NCBI RefSeq assembly: GCF_000714715.1
Contig: NZ_JMFO01000002.1
Location: 9,496-73,495 of the forward strand
DNA: 64,000 nt
Source: Candidatus Magnetobacterium casense
Lineage (GTDB): Bacteria > Nitrospirota > Thermodesulfovibrionia > Thermodesulfovibrionales > Magnetobacteriaceae
Direction of reading: 5' to 3'
Of the stretch, positions 1 through 6,954 are shown in pieces (the stretch's first letter is position 1; each line of letters opens with the position of its first letter). A program made the translations under genes and the position numbers. The notes under the pieces are model-generated. The model ran no database searches. It was not told the origin of the DNA and was given only the letters and a program-made list of their open reading frames with translations.

Positions 1-739
1 GCGTTTCCTTGTCTTTGAGGACGTTGCCTGATTGTTCGTACCGCAGCCCCTCAAGTAGCATTTCGGCCTCTTCCTTTGTCATAGTTCCCGGGGCACGACG
101 GGAGGTGGCAGTGTCGGGGCGTTGGGCGTCATCCTTGCCCACCTGACCCTGCTGCTCATGCCTGGGGGATGAACCCTTGTCTTTACCTTCCGGGGATTTG
201 TCCTGGGATTTGTCTTCTCCGGCGGAATCCTTGTGCCCTTTGTCCTTGTCTTTGTCATTTTGTTCTTTGTCTTTTTTACTCTTGTCGTTTTGAGCGGAGT
301 CTTGTTTGTCCTGTTTTTTGTCTTGCTTTGGCTGGTTCTTTAACTTCTCTGACAACTCCCTTATCTTTTTATCGGTGAGTTCGTAATTGACCTTGGCATC
401 CATGTCCTTTTCGTTAAGCTCAATGGCACGTTTGAAGTACTGCAGGGATTGTCGATACAGAGAAAGCGCATCGGAGGGGGCGGTCTGTTCAAGTCTTTTG
501 CCGGCCATATATTTGGAGTTACCGATGTTGTAGTTTGCACGCATCTCCGCCGTGGGGTTTTTGCTAACGAGGGATTTGGTATAGTGCTCCACCGCCCCGA
601 CATAGTCTCCCTTGCGGTATGACTCTGCGCCTAGTCTGAAGTTTTGTACGTCAGAGCCAGTCCCGTCTGCTGTCGTCCCACAGAGAGCATTGCCCGCATA
701 CAGCACGACAGCCACAACAACCACGGCAACCCTCCACAT
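1..739 (-). CDS. BatC-like TPR protein, 3' end beyond window
   Basis: Reading from 739 downward gives an N-terminal hydrophobic signal-like segment (MWRVAVVVVAVVLYAGNALC), then about 90 residues with TPR-type helices (YRKGDYVGAVEHYTKSL, MRANYNIGNSKYMAG, YFKRAIELNEKDMDAKVNYE). A long Lys/Asp/Gln-rich low-complexity stretch follows, and the frame is open to the window edge, so the end is missing. TPR plus charged tail directly after a VWA gene is the arrangement of BatC in the Bacteroides aerotolerance (Bat) operon. The start overlaps the stop of the VWA gene (TGATG), so the two are translationally coupled. It probably assembles at the membrane with the VWA protein; the substrate is unknown for the family. 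Confidence 0.8.
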   Translation of the reverse strand, partial: MWRVAVVVVAVVLYAGNALCGTTADGTGSDVQNFRLGAESYRKGDYVGAVEHYTKSLVSKNPTAEMRANYNIGNSKYMAGKRLEQTAPSDALSLYRQSLQYFKRAIELNEKDMDAKVNYELTDKKIRELSEKLKNQPKQDKKQDKQDSAQNDKSKKDKEQNDKDKDKGHKDSAGEDKSQDKSPEGKDKGSSPRHEQQGQVGKDDAQRPDTATSRRAPGTMTKEEAEMLLEGLRYEQSGNVLKDKET

Positions 740-1743
740 CACGGCACCCTCCTGCGCTCCCCCAGCATCGACTCCACAATCAGCAACAGTACGGCCACGG
801 CAAGGGGGATCTGAAAGCGTTCGTCATAGCGCTTTTTCATCTTTTCCTCGACACCCTTTTTTTCGGACTTGGACAGTCTGTCCCTGTAGATAAGGTCAAG
901 GCCAAGGTCTGCCCCCCCTGCCCGGACGTAGGTACCCCCGGTGGCAAAAGATATCTGCTTGAGCGTCTCCTCATCCAGGGCCGTCTTGACGATGCCCCCT
1001 GCGGCATCCTTGACAAACGTCTTGCCGCCGCCGTCGTCGGTCACCTGGATAAGCTCACCCTCACGCGTACCGATGCCAATCGTGTAGATGACGATACCTG
1101 CCGATTTGGCCTTTTCTGCCGCCTCCAGGGCACCTCCCTCGTGGTCTTCGCCGTCCGTTATGAGGATGAGGGTCTTGTCCTTGGAGGGGTTGCCGGCATA
1201 GAGGGTGATGGCCTCGTCGATGGCGCTGCGTATGGACGTACCCCCCACGGGGATCGAGTTCACGCCGAGGTCGTTCAGGGCAAGCATAAAACCACCGTAG
1301 TCAACCGTCAGTGGCGAAAACACAAATGCCTCTCCCGCAAACCCGATCAGGCCAACGCGATCCCCCCTGAGTCGTTTGAGAAAATCCCCGATGGCCAACT
1401 TTGCCATTTGGAGTCTACTTGGTTTGATGTCGGTGGCAAGCATGCTCTTTGACGTATCCAGGGCGATCAGAATATCGGAGGAATACTGCCTGACCTCCTC
1501 AAGGTGAAAACCCCACTGTGGCCTCATCAGGGCCAGCGTGCAAAACACAAGTGCCGCTATCACCAGGGCGGCCTTTGCATGACGCATCCTTGCACTGACG
1601 GAGGGAGACAGGCTACTAAGCAGCGCCCTGGCACCAAAGCCGTCAAGCGCCTTGCCCCTGAGTCTCATTGCAAACACGTAAAAAAGGCCCACGCCACCTA
1701 CAAACCAAAGTGCATGTGCCGCAGCTATATTGTCAAACCTCAT
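739..1743 (-). CDS. BatA/BatB-like VWA-domain membrane protein
   Basis: A 334-residue protein with an N-terminal membrane segment (HALWFVGGVGLFYVFAM), a second one near residue 55 (AALVIAALVFCTLAL), a von Willebrand factor A domain and a C-terminal membrane helix (IPLAVAVLLLIVESML). The VWA domain shows the MIDAS signature DTSKSM, later Thr/Asp positions (VGGTS, ITDGEDHEGG) and the usual length. BatA and BatB are close homologues and cannot be told apart here; the following TPR gene favours BatB. The start at 1743 (MRFDNIAAAHALW) is chosen because an upstream extension to 1827 lies in repeat-like non-coding sequence. Remaining Bat genes lie at 17347 (batD), 22681 (batE) and 47902 (DUF58), so the operon is dispersed. 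Confidence 0.85.
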   Translation of the reverse strand: MRFDNIAAAHALWFVGGVGLFYVFAMRLRGKALDGFGARALLSSLSPSVSARMRHAKAALVIAALVFCTLALMRPQWGFHLEEVRQYSSDILIALDTSKSMLATDIKPSRLQMAKLAIGDFLKRLRGDRVGLIGFAGEAFVFSPLTVDYGGFMLALNDLGVNSIPVGGTSIRSAIDEAITLYAGNPSKDKTLILITDGEDHEGGALEAAEKAKSAGIVIYTIGIGTREGELIQVTDDGGGKTFVKDAAGGIVKTALDEETLKQISFATGGTYVRAGGADLGLDLIYRDRLSKSEKKGVEEKMKKRYDERFQIPLAVAVLLLIVESMLGERRRVP

Positions 1744-1798
1744 CTTGTTTTTTATAACACAAATGCACCATCTTGTCAAGCGGGATTTCATCGGGGGG

Positions 1799-1952
1799 GT
1801 AGTACCACAATCAACCTTGGTTACCAAAGATTTAAGGCACTTTTATATTTTAGTAGTATGTCATTGTCACTGTGCTTAAGCGATCTGATCACGCCGGATT
1901 GGAGTGCTACCCAATACTCTATACATCACCCACGGTTGATTGGAGTGCTACC
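1799..1952. repeat. Short interspersed repeat, three partial copies
   Basis: The 227-bp gap between the VWA gene and gspN holds copies of a motif close to ACGGTTGATTGGAGTGCTAC. One is inverted (1799-1824), a half copy lies at 1897-1911 and a full copy at 1928-1952. Related copies occur at 39184-39210 and, more weakly, at 27198-27224, always between genes. No transposase or clear terminal inverted repeat is visible. Function is unknown; it may be a small non-autonomous element or a regulatory site. Confidence 0.5.
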
Positions 1953-1970
1953 GATGGGTTTTGCCCAGCC

Positions 1971-2786
1971 TCAATAAAGCCATTTCTTTATCTCTATTGA
2001 GTACACACCAGGGGATACCTCATAGTTTTTTATAAGTGCCAGTTTATCTCTGTCCGGAAAGTTGTCATCTGGCATGATGTCTATCTTGATGTTGCTGGTG
2101 CCCTTTGCGATCTTGCCTTTTATGCGGGCATAGATGCCTTTCCCGGACAATGTTACAGACTCCGCCGTCAGTTGGGAATTTCTCAGGACAAACAGACCGT
2201 TTATGGCTTCAAAGTATTTCAGTGGCAGGTATATGCCGTGACTGTATATGTCGTTAAAGGCGAAGTCCATGATCTTGAATGACAACTCCCCAGTGTCCTT
2301 GTAAAAGGTGAAATCCCCCGATAAGGTACCATGCCCTTTTAAAGAGAACTTTTTCAGGTAATTAATCCCGGACAGCTCTATGTCATACATATTGCCACTT
2401 ATATCTGCCAGGCCATCTTTTATAGTCCCGCTGCCATTTATGTGACCACCGCTTAAGCCGGCGTTAAAGGATACCTTCACGGTATTAAAGGGCAAAAAAA
2501 CAGGATTGAGCCTTACCGTACAGTCCTGAAGTACAAGGATGTCGCTGTTTTTTGGCAATATCAACCTGATCTCTTTTATTCTGACGGCAAACAAGCCTTC
2601 CTTCCTGAGCTCGTTTACCTCTAGGACAAGGGGTCTCTCCACGGACGTCTTTAGCCAATTAACGATGAGTTCATCCGGGATGGCAATTGTCCAGACGCCA
2701 AAGAGTATGGCAGCGAATGTCACCGAAACAATTGCAATGCCAATAAATACCTTTGCAGTGAGAGTCATATTTTCAACTCTTTTCAT
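1971..2786 (-). CDS. gspN: Type II secretion system protein N
   Basis: A 271-residue protein with one N-terminal membrane segment (VFIGIAIVSVTFAAILFGVW) followed by a beta-rich, AsmA-like domain, the build of GspN. Family members sit in the inner membrane with most of the chain in the periplasm. They accompany the secretin machinery but are not present in every system. Its start codon overlaps the stop of gspM (ATGA) and it is the last gene of the gspIJKLMN run, which is the usual order. Assignment rests on position plus architecture more than on any catalytic motif. Confidence 0.75.
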   Translation of the reverse strand: MKRVENMTLTAKVFIGIAIVSVTFAAILFGVWTIAIPDELIVNWLKTSVERPLVLEVNELRKEGLFAVRIKEIRLILPKNSDILVLQDCTVRLNPVFLPFNTVKVSFNAGLSGGHINGSGTIKDGLADISGNMYDIELSGINYLKKFSLKGHGTLSGDFTFYKDTGELSFKIMDFAFNDIYSHGIYLPLKYFEAINGLFVLRNSQLTAESVTLSGKGIYARIKGKIAKGTSNIKIDIMPDDNFPDRDKLALIKNYEVSPGVYSIEIKKWLY

Positions 2787-3322
2787 TTCCGTGGCCCGGA
2801 CGCCTCACTGACGTATGATACATCCACGGTGACGTCAAATTTCGTGGGGTCGGAGAAACCTTTTTTCATGTTCAGCCTCCTTATAAAAAGCCCTGTTGAG
2901 CCATGCTCCATTTTATACAGAACGTTTACCAGTTCATTGAGACTTACACCGTTTATCTTAAGCTCGGCATTTTCCTCCCTGAACTCCATAAACGCACGCT
3001 GCGCCTGCAGGGCAATGGTTGAACGCTTTTCCTTAAGCCCCAGTGAAGACACGACCTCGCCAATGCCTTGCAACAGCCCACCGGTACCAAGGCGCCTCCT
3101 GAGGGTACCCTGATCGCCTCTGAGACGTTCGTACTCGCTCAACAGGGCGTTGTATTGCAGAATGTTATCCTCTGTCCGCTTCAGCACGGACGTCTTTTGG
3201 TGCAAGACGTTAAGGGCAAAGATCAACAACAGCAGCAGCAGACATACCACGGCAGGGAGCACAACCACATTGCCCTTGAAATACTCACCCCCAAGCAGGG
3301 ATGACTTCCATCTTCCCGTCAT
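2783..3322 (-). CDS. gspM: Type II secretion system protein M
   Basis: A 179-residue bitopic membrane protein. A short cytoplasmic start is followed by one membrane helix (VVVLPAVVCLLLLLLIFAL), a coiled-coil stretch (residues about 45-80) and a periplasmic ferredoxin-like domain (GVSLNELVNVLYKMEH ... LNMKKGF), the architecture of GspM/PilO-type proteins. GspM pairs with GspL to anchor the assembly ATPase GspE to the pseudopilus platform. It overlaps both neighbours by four bases (ATGA at 3319 and at 2783), indicating one coupled operon. Sequence conservation in this family is low, so order and size carry much of the call. Confidence 0.8.
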   Translation of the reverse strand: MTGRWKSSLLGGEYFKGNVVVLPAVVCLLLLLLIFALNVLHQKTSVLKRTEDNILQYNALLSEYERLRGDQGTLRRRLGTGGLLQGIGEVVSSLGLKEKRSTIALQAQRAFMEFREENAELKINGVSLNELVNVLYKMEHGSTGLFIRRLNMKKGFSDPTKFDVTVDVSYVSEASGPRK

Positions 3323-4440
3323 TGCCCCTGCCCCTCCGTATGCAGATATTCTGAAGTACCGGCGTGTATGCTAAAGATAACCTTGTTGTCGGTGGCAGTC
3401 TTGGTCTGCATTACGCTCACCTGCGACAATTTCACTGCAAGTTTGCCCTTGTACTGGTCAACATCGGATATCCTCAGGGCCTCACCCTTGAGTACCATCC
3501 CCTGAGACGACATGTCAACTTCGGTTAGCACCACACCGGAAGAACCAACGGAAGACAACACGGACAGATTTTGCAGCGGAGATATGCTTTCAAAAAAAGC
3601 CCTCTCTGCCTTGGCCTCCTTCACTTTGGCCTTGAGCTGGTACAACGGGTCAACTACCCTGGCGTCATCGACAAACACCCTCTTGTACGAAGTCTGCATA
3701 TATGATTTTAACGTTTCAACGCGCTTGTTTACCAGATATATCTTGTAGCCCGTGTGCGATGCCACAAGAACAATAAGAAACGCCATCAGAAACAGGACTG
3801 TCCGCACCCCCCTCTGTGTCCTGACAACGTCCCTTGTGTATGCCAGCTCCCCCCGTGCCAGGTTCATCAGGGGGAGGTTCAACTCCTCCTGGCACATGTC
3901 CAGGCGCACACCCTCCGACAAACCAATATCATCATACAGGGAGTCAACCGAAAACTTGTTGATCTTGTACCTAAGCTCCAGCGATGTCACCACCTTAGGC
4001 TCTACGCCCAGCGCCTTCAACTCCGAAAGACGCCTCTGTAAAATCGCCTTGTCTATGTACACAACCAACACCTGAAACCTCTGACCACTGCCCTGTTGCC
4101 CCAGCACGATGCAGTCGGCTACGCAGGCATCATAGCTGCCACGGATAAGTCCCTCTATCGCGTAGGGCAGGGTCTCAAGTATCTTGTCCTTTTCCGAAAA
4201 TGGCATCTCTATAATCCTGTAATTGAGGCTGTCTGCCCGTAAGCAGAGATAAGTGGTCAGTGTCCTGTCATTGAAGCGCTCCTTGAGTTCCCTGGGGGAA
4301 TCACCTTCCCTCTGTAGGGTTATCGTCTGTTCGTGCGTGTATACCGATGCCTTGCGCCTGAATATATCCACGACAAGGATTGAGCCGGGGGTCGCTGACC
4401 CCGTGGTGTCTGCACCGGAGCTGATAAATGCCGCCTTCAT
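3319..4440 (-). CDS. gspL: Type II secretion system protein L (PilM-like)
   Basis: A 373-residue protein with an actin-like/PilM-type cytoplasmic domain (residues 1-200, including LCLRADSLNYRIIEMPFSEKDKI and LPYAIEGLI), one membrane helix (VLFLMAFLIVLVASHTGYKI, about 215-235), then a coiled coil and a periplasmic domain. GspL binds the ATPase GspE on the cytoplasmic side and GspM in the periplasm. An unusual feature is the N-terminus: residues about 13-20 (TGSATPGS) are encoded by a palindromic repeat also found in gspJ, inserted just before the first beta strand ILVVDIF. The start at 4440 has no competing in-frame ATG close by. Confidence 0.85.
   Translation of the reverse strand: MKAAFISSGADTTGSATPGSILVVDIFRRKASVYTHEQTITLQREGDSPRELKERFNDRTLTTYLCLRADSLNYRIIEMPFSEKDKILETLPYAIEGLIRGSYDACVADCIVLGQQGSGQRFQVLVVYIDKAILQRRLSELKALGVEPKVVTSLELRYKINKFSVDSLYDDIGLSEGVRLDMCQEELNLPLMNLARGELAYTRDVVRTQRGVRTVLFLMAFLIVLVASHTGYKIYLVNKRVETLKSYMQTSYKRVFVDDARVVDPLYQLKAKVKEAKAERAFFESISPLQNLSVLSSVGSSGVVLTEVDMSSQGMVLKGEALRISDVDQYKGKLAVKLSQVSVMQTKTATDNKVIFSIHAGTSEYLHTEGQGQ
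4379..4402 (+). repeat. 24-bp palindromic repeat inside gspL
   Basis: The core GGGGTCGCTGACCCC (6-bp arms, 3-nt loop) is preceded by ATTGAGCC. The same 24 bp, one mismatch apart and in the opposite orientation, lies in gspJ at 5510-5533. In gspL it is read as TGSATPGSI; in gspJ as IEPGVADP. Both keep the reading frame. Confidence 0.8.
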
Positions 4441-4445
4441 TTTTT

Positions 4446-5366
4446 TTAAAACTCCTTCCAGTACAGGATCGTTTCCTTACTGCCCCCGATGATGGCCGTG
4501 GCCACGACATCCTTGACAATGTTGGCATTGGATGCCTCGGAGGTGATTGAGAAGGTGTCGCTCTTGACCTCGATTCTGCCAATCAGGGTCTTGCCGACGT
4601 GTTGCATCCCGGGGACGTTTTGTATGTCGGAGGTGATCGAAAACGGCGTCTTTTTGCGAAACTCCACGACGGCGTTGGCGAGGTTTTCATCGATGTCATC
4701 TGACAGACAGTACAGCACGGGTGGTTCTGCCGTGTTGATGTTTATCAGGCCGTCGCCATGGACGGTGATGTAGGGCAGGAGCTTTTTGTACGCATCGGGG
4801 GTGAGCTTTTTGATCTGCAACAGTTCGTCGGTGCTGAAGAGGTTTGCGTTTTTGGCGTCCTGTTCGGAGTTTGTGTATCGTTCTTCCCTGTCGGGGTCTA
4901 TCCAGTCTGCTACGTAGTATGCGATATCCTGGTTGATGTCAAGGCGTTTGAGCAGACGCTTGAAGCATGTCAGGGCAAACTCGTTTGTCTTTCCGTTTTG
5001 ACTGATCAGCGTGTTGACATTGAATCTGGCGTTTTCGTCCTTTACGCTGATAACGAGGTTGTCATTGCCCTCCGGGGTAGCGTCCTCGGCGGAGGCAATT
5101 GGGCCAACGGGGAGCGTGGTGGCATTGAAAGTGGTATATTTGACGGTTCTTATATAGTCCTGGAGGTATTTTATCGCCAACTCGACGCCGGAGGATGCCA
5201 GCAGGGAAAGCCTCTGTCCGTCACGATAGTTGTAGAGCAGGTTGGTGCCCACGTAGACGCTGTAGGCAAACTCCACGATCATCGTCAGCAACAGGGTCAG
5301 CACCAGCAGCGTCAGGATAACAATGGTGCCCTGGGACTGTCTCAGTGGTTGCGTTAATGCAGAGAT
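4446..5366 (-). CDS. gspK: Type II secretion minor pseudopilin K
   Basis: GspK caps the pseudopilus together with GspI and GspJ. The sequence has a pseudopilin N-terminus, SQG followed by TIVILTLLVLTLLLTMIVEF, then the large alpha-helical insert of GspK with SAM-like helices (ELLQIKKLTPDAYKKLLPYI, DGLININTA). The start is unclear. No ATG, GTG or TTG lies in frame between the end of gspJ and the hydrophobic segment. A perfect AGGAGG sits eight bases before an ATC codon at 5366, and a CTG at 5345 would give the short leader xRQSQG typical of the family. An ATG at 5492 would mean a 120-bp overlap with gspJ and is unlikely. The coordinates use the ribosome-site-spaced ATC. Confidence 0.75.
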   Translation of the reverse strand: MSALTQPLRQSQGTIVILTLLVLTLLLTMIVEFAYSVYVGTNLLYNYRDGQRLSLLASSGVELAIKYLQDYIRTVKYTTFNATTLPVGPIASAEDATPEGNDNLVISVKDENARFNVNTLISQNGKTNEFALTCFKRLLKRLDINQDIAYYVADWIDPDREERYTNSEQDAKNANLFSTDELLQIKKLTPDAYKKLLPYITVHGDGLININTAEPPVLYCLSDDIDENLANAVVEFRKKTPFSITSDIQNVPGMQHVGKTLIGRIEVKSDTFSITSEASNANIVKDVVATAIIGGSKETILYWKEF

Positions 5367-5368
5367 GA

Positions 5369-5989
5369 CTAAAACCTCCTGGTTATTCTGGGATAAAAGG
5401 TTTCGGACAGGGTCAGAGGGGCACCCCTGAGATAGATGGTAAGCGTGGTCCGGATGTATGTTGGCATTCTGGCATTGATGACCGTATCCCATGTCTTAAC
5501 GGCGACCTTGGGGTCAGCGACCCCTGGCTCAATGTTTGCGGCACTGTCGTCAAAGACCTCCACCGTAAAGTCCCGTATGTTATCGACGACCTCGACCTTG
5601 ACAGGGGGTATGTTGACCCCTGAGGGTTGGACGCTTTTGTACAGGGAGAGTTTTTTGTTTGTTTGCTCTTCAACGTAATAAGCCACGTGTTTATAGCTCG
5701 TTCCCGCCCCGGCAAACGTCGTCATGTATATGCCCGATGTCTGTTGCGCCCGGATGTCACGGTCGATTACCCTAAACCGTCCCATGTCCTTGTTGGTTGA
5801 GTAAAATGACGATTCGACTTCTTTTCGCATTGTCTCAAAGAGTTCCCTACTCTCCTGGAGTTTCCACATGTAATCGTCCATGCCGCCTATTGCCCGTTCA
5901 GACAAGAAATATGTATTATAGAGAGCCAGCGATATCACCGAAAACAGAGATACCGCCACCAAGACCTCAACGAGTGTAAAACCTCTCAT
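5369..5989 (-). CDS. gspJ: Type II secretion minor pseudopilin J
   Basis: A 206-residue pseudopilin with the prepilin peptidase signature MRGFTLVEVLVAVSLFSVI, where cleavage follows G3 and the mature chain begins with F and carries E5. The downstream globular part has the usual GspJ size. It forms the tip complex with GspI and GspK. The start overlaps the gspI stop (ATGA), and its last codons contain the AGGAGG used by gspK. About residue 155-165 (NIEPGVADPK) is encoded by the palindromic repeat also seen in gspL, a probable small insertion in a surface loop. Confidence 0.88.
   Translation of the reverse strand: MRGFTLVEVLVAVSLFSVISLALYNTYFLSERAIGGMDDYMWKLQESRELFETMRKEVESSFYSTNKDMGRFRVIDRDIRAQQTSGIYMTTFAGAGTSYKHVAYYVEEQTNKKLSLYKSVQPSGVNIPPVKVEVVDNIRDFTVEVFDDSAANIEPGVADPKVAVKTWDTVINARMPTYIRTTLTIYLRGAPLTLSETFYPRITRRF
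5510..5533 (-). repeat. 24-bp palindromic repeat inside gspJ
   Basis: Inverted copy of the repeat at 4379-4402, one mismatch (A for G beside the stem). It is read in frame as part of NIEPGVADP. Confidence 0.8.
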
Positions 5990-6324
5990 TGTTTCTTGTA
6001 AAATGTCCTTAAAACAACATGTTCCTTTTCTTTCTTCACGATTATCTCCACCACCAGAACATCGGGCACGGGGCTGTCATGATTTTTCAGTTCAAAGGCA
6101 TAATTGTCAAAAGGCGCAGGGAACCTACCGCTATCCTCTGTCACGTTTAACCTAAGCGATTGAGAGAGCTTCTCCCTTGCCAGCAGAGATGCCACCGTTA
6201 TCACCTCATGTCGCTGCACAACGAACAGATTGTAGTTTAACGCATGAATCAGCGTAACTAATACGCCACCCAAGATCGCAAGGGCAATTAGTACCTCCAG
6301 CAGGGTGAAGCCATCTTTCCTCAT
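5986..6324 (-). CDS. gspI: Type II secretion minor pseudopilin I
   Basis: A 112-residue type IV pilin-like protein: charged leader MRKDG, then FTLLEVLIALAILGGVLVTL with the invariant Glu at mature position 5, followed by a short globular domain. Length and the conserved region LAREKLSQSL match GspI. It is the first gene of the gspIJKLMN run in this window. No gspG, gspH, secretin (gspD) or ATPase (gspE) gene lies here, so the rest of the system must be encoded elsewhere. The 83-bp gap to the small gene upstream leaves room for a separate promoter. Confidence 0.88.
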   Translation of the reverse strand: MRKDGFTLLEVLIALAILGGVLVTLIHALNYNLFVVQRHEVITVASLLAREKLSQSLRLNVTEDSGRFPAPFDNYAFELKNHDSPVPDVLVVEIIVKKEKEHVVLRTFYKKQ

Positions 6325-6407
6325 TCATTAAAAAGCTGCTAAACTACCTGCTACACCCCCCAATTGACAGAACGTAACCACACAACACCCTTTCGGCACC
6401 CTTGATG

Positions 6408-6719
6408 TTAGACGAACTCTACCGACAGACGGTTGAGATAGTCTGTCAGTTCCGCTGCGACAGTCTTTATCCTGCCCGAATCCTTCAAAGCGGCAGCCGT
6501 CTCCAGTGCCTGCCCTAGCTGTGACAGGGCCTCCATGCCAAACCCCTCGGACATCTTCTTCATTCCACTACCAAGCATCTTGATAGAGTCATAGTCACCT
6601 TTGCCAACAGAACCGAGTACCTCTGAGATATCCCTGCGTCTTTTTTCAAGGAACGTGTCCACCTGTCTTTTAAACTTGGCCTCTACGCTTACAACAATCT
6701 TCTCTGCCTCTGCAGCCAT
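6408..6719 (-). CDS. Small helical protein resembling a histidine-free Hpt domain
   Basis: A 103-residue, all-helical protein. The stretch LGSGMKKMSEGFGMEALSQL followed by GQALETAA has the spacing of a histidine phosphotransfer domain (HxLKGxxxxLGxxxLxxLxxxLE), but the phospho-accepting His is replaced by Gly. It may be a pseudo-Hpt that docks on a kinase or receiver, or an unrelated helical bundle. It lies on the same strand ahead of gspI and has a purine-rich site (GGGAGG) before its ATG. No direct functional evidence. Confidence 0.6.
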   Translation of the reverse strand: MAAEAEKIVVSVEAKFKRQVDTFLEKRRRDISEVLGSVGKGDYDSIKMLGSGMKKMSEGFGMEALSQLGQALETAAALKDSGRIKTVAAELTDYLNRLSVEFV

Positions 6720-6869
6720 TAAATACCTCCCAAAAAATATATTTCACCTGTATTGTCTCAACATTCAGGTAGGTATTATAACCAAAGCGGTCAAGTTAAA
6801 ACAACAGAAAAAAACGGGTAGGTGCATAAATTTTTATATGAAACAATTTTGTGGATGTGGACTGGCAAT

Positions 6870-6898
6870 TTGACAAAATGATGACAATTTATTATAGT
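6870..6898 (+). promoter_or_regulatory. Sigma-70-like promoter of the FeS flavoprotein gene
   Basis: TTGACA at 6870-6875 and TATAGT at 6893-6898 are 17 bp apart, upstream of the ATG at 6955. The intervening leader is about 50 nt and AT-rich. Confidence 0.6.
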
Positions 6899-6954
6899 AG
6901 AAGGCCAAACTGTTTATTGTAAAAGCCACTGATATGTAAAAGGAATTTAAGTAT

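Noticed and set aside
1971-6324. Type IV pilus instead of type II secretion
   Set aside because: Order I-J-K-L-M-N, a GspK-sized pseudopilin and GspL/GspM architecture fit type II secretion; no pilT, pilQ or pilY1 is seen.
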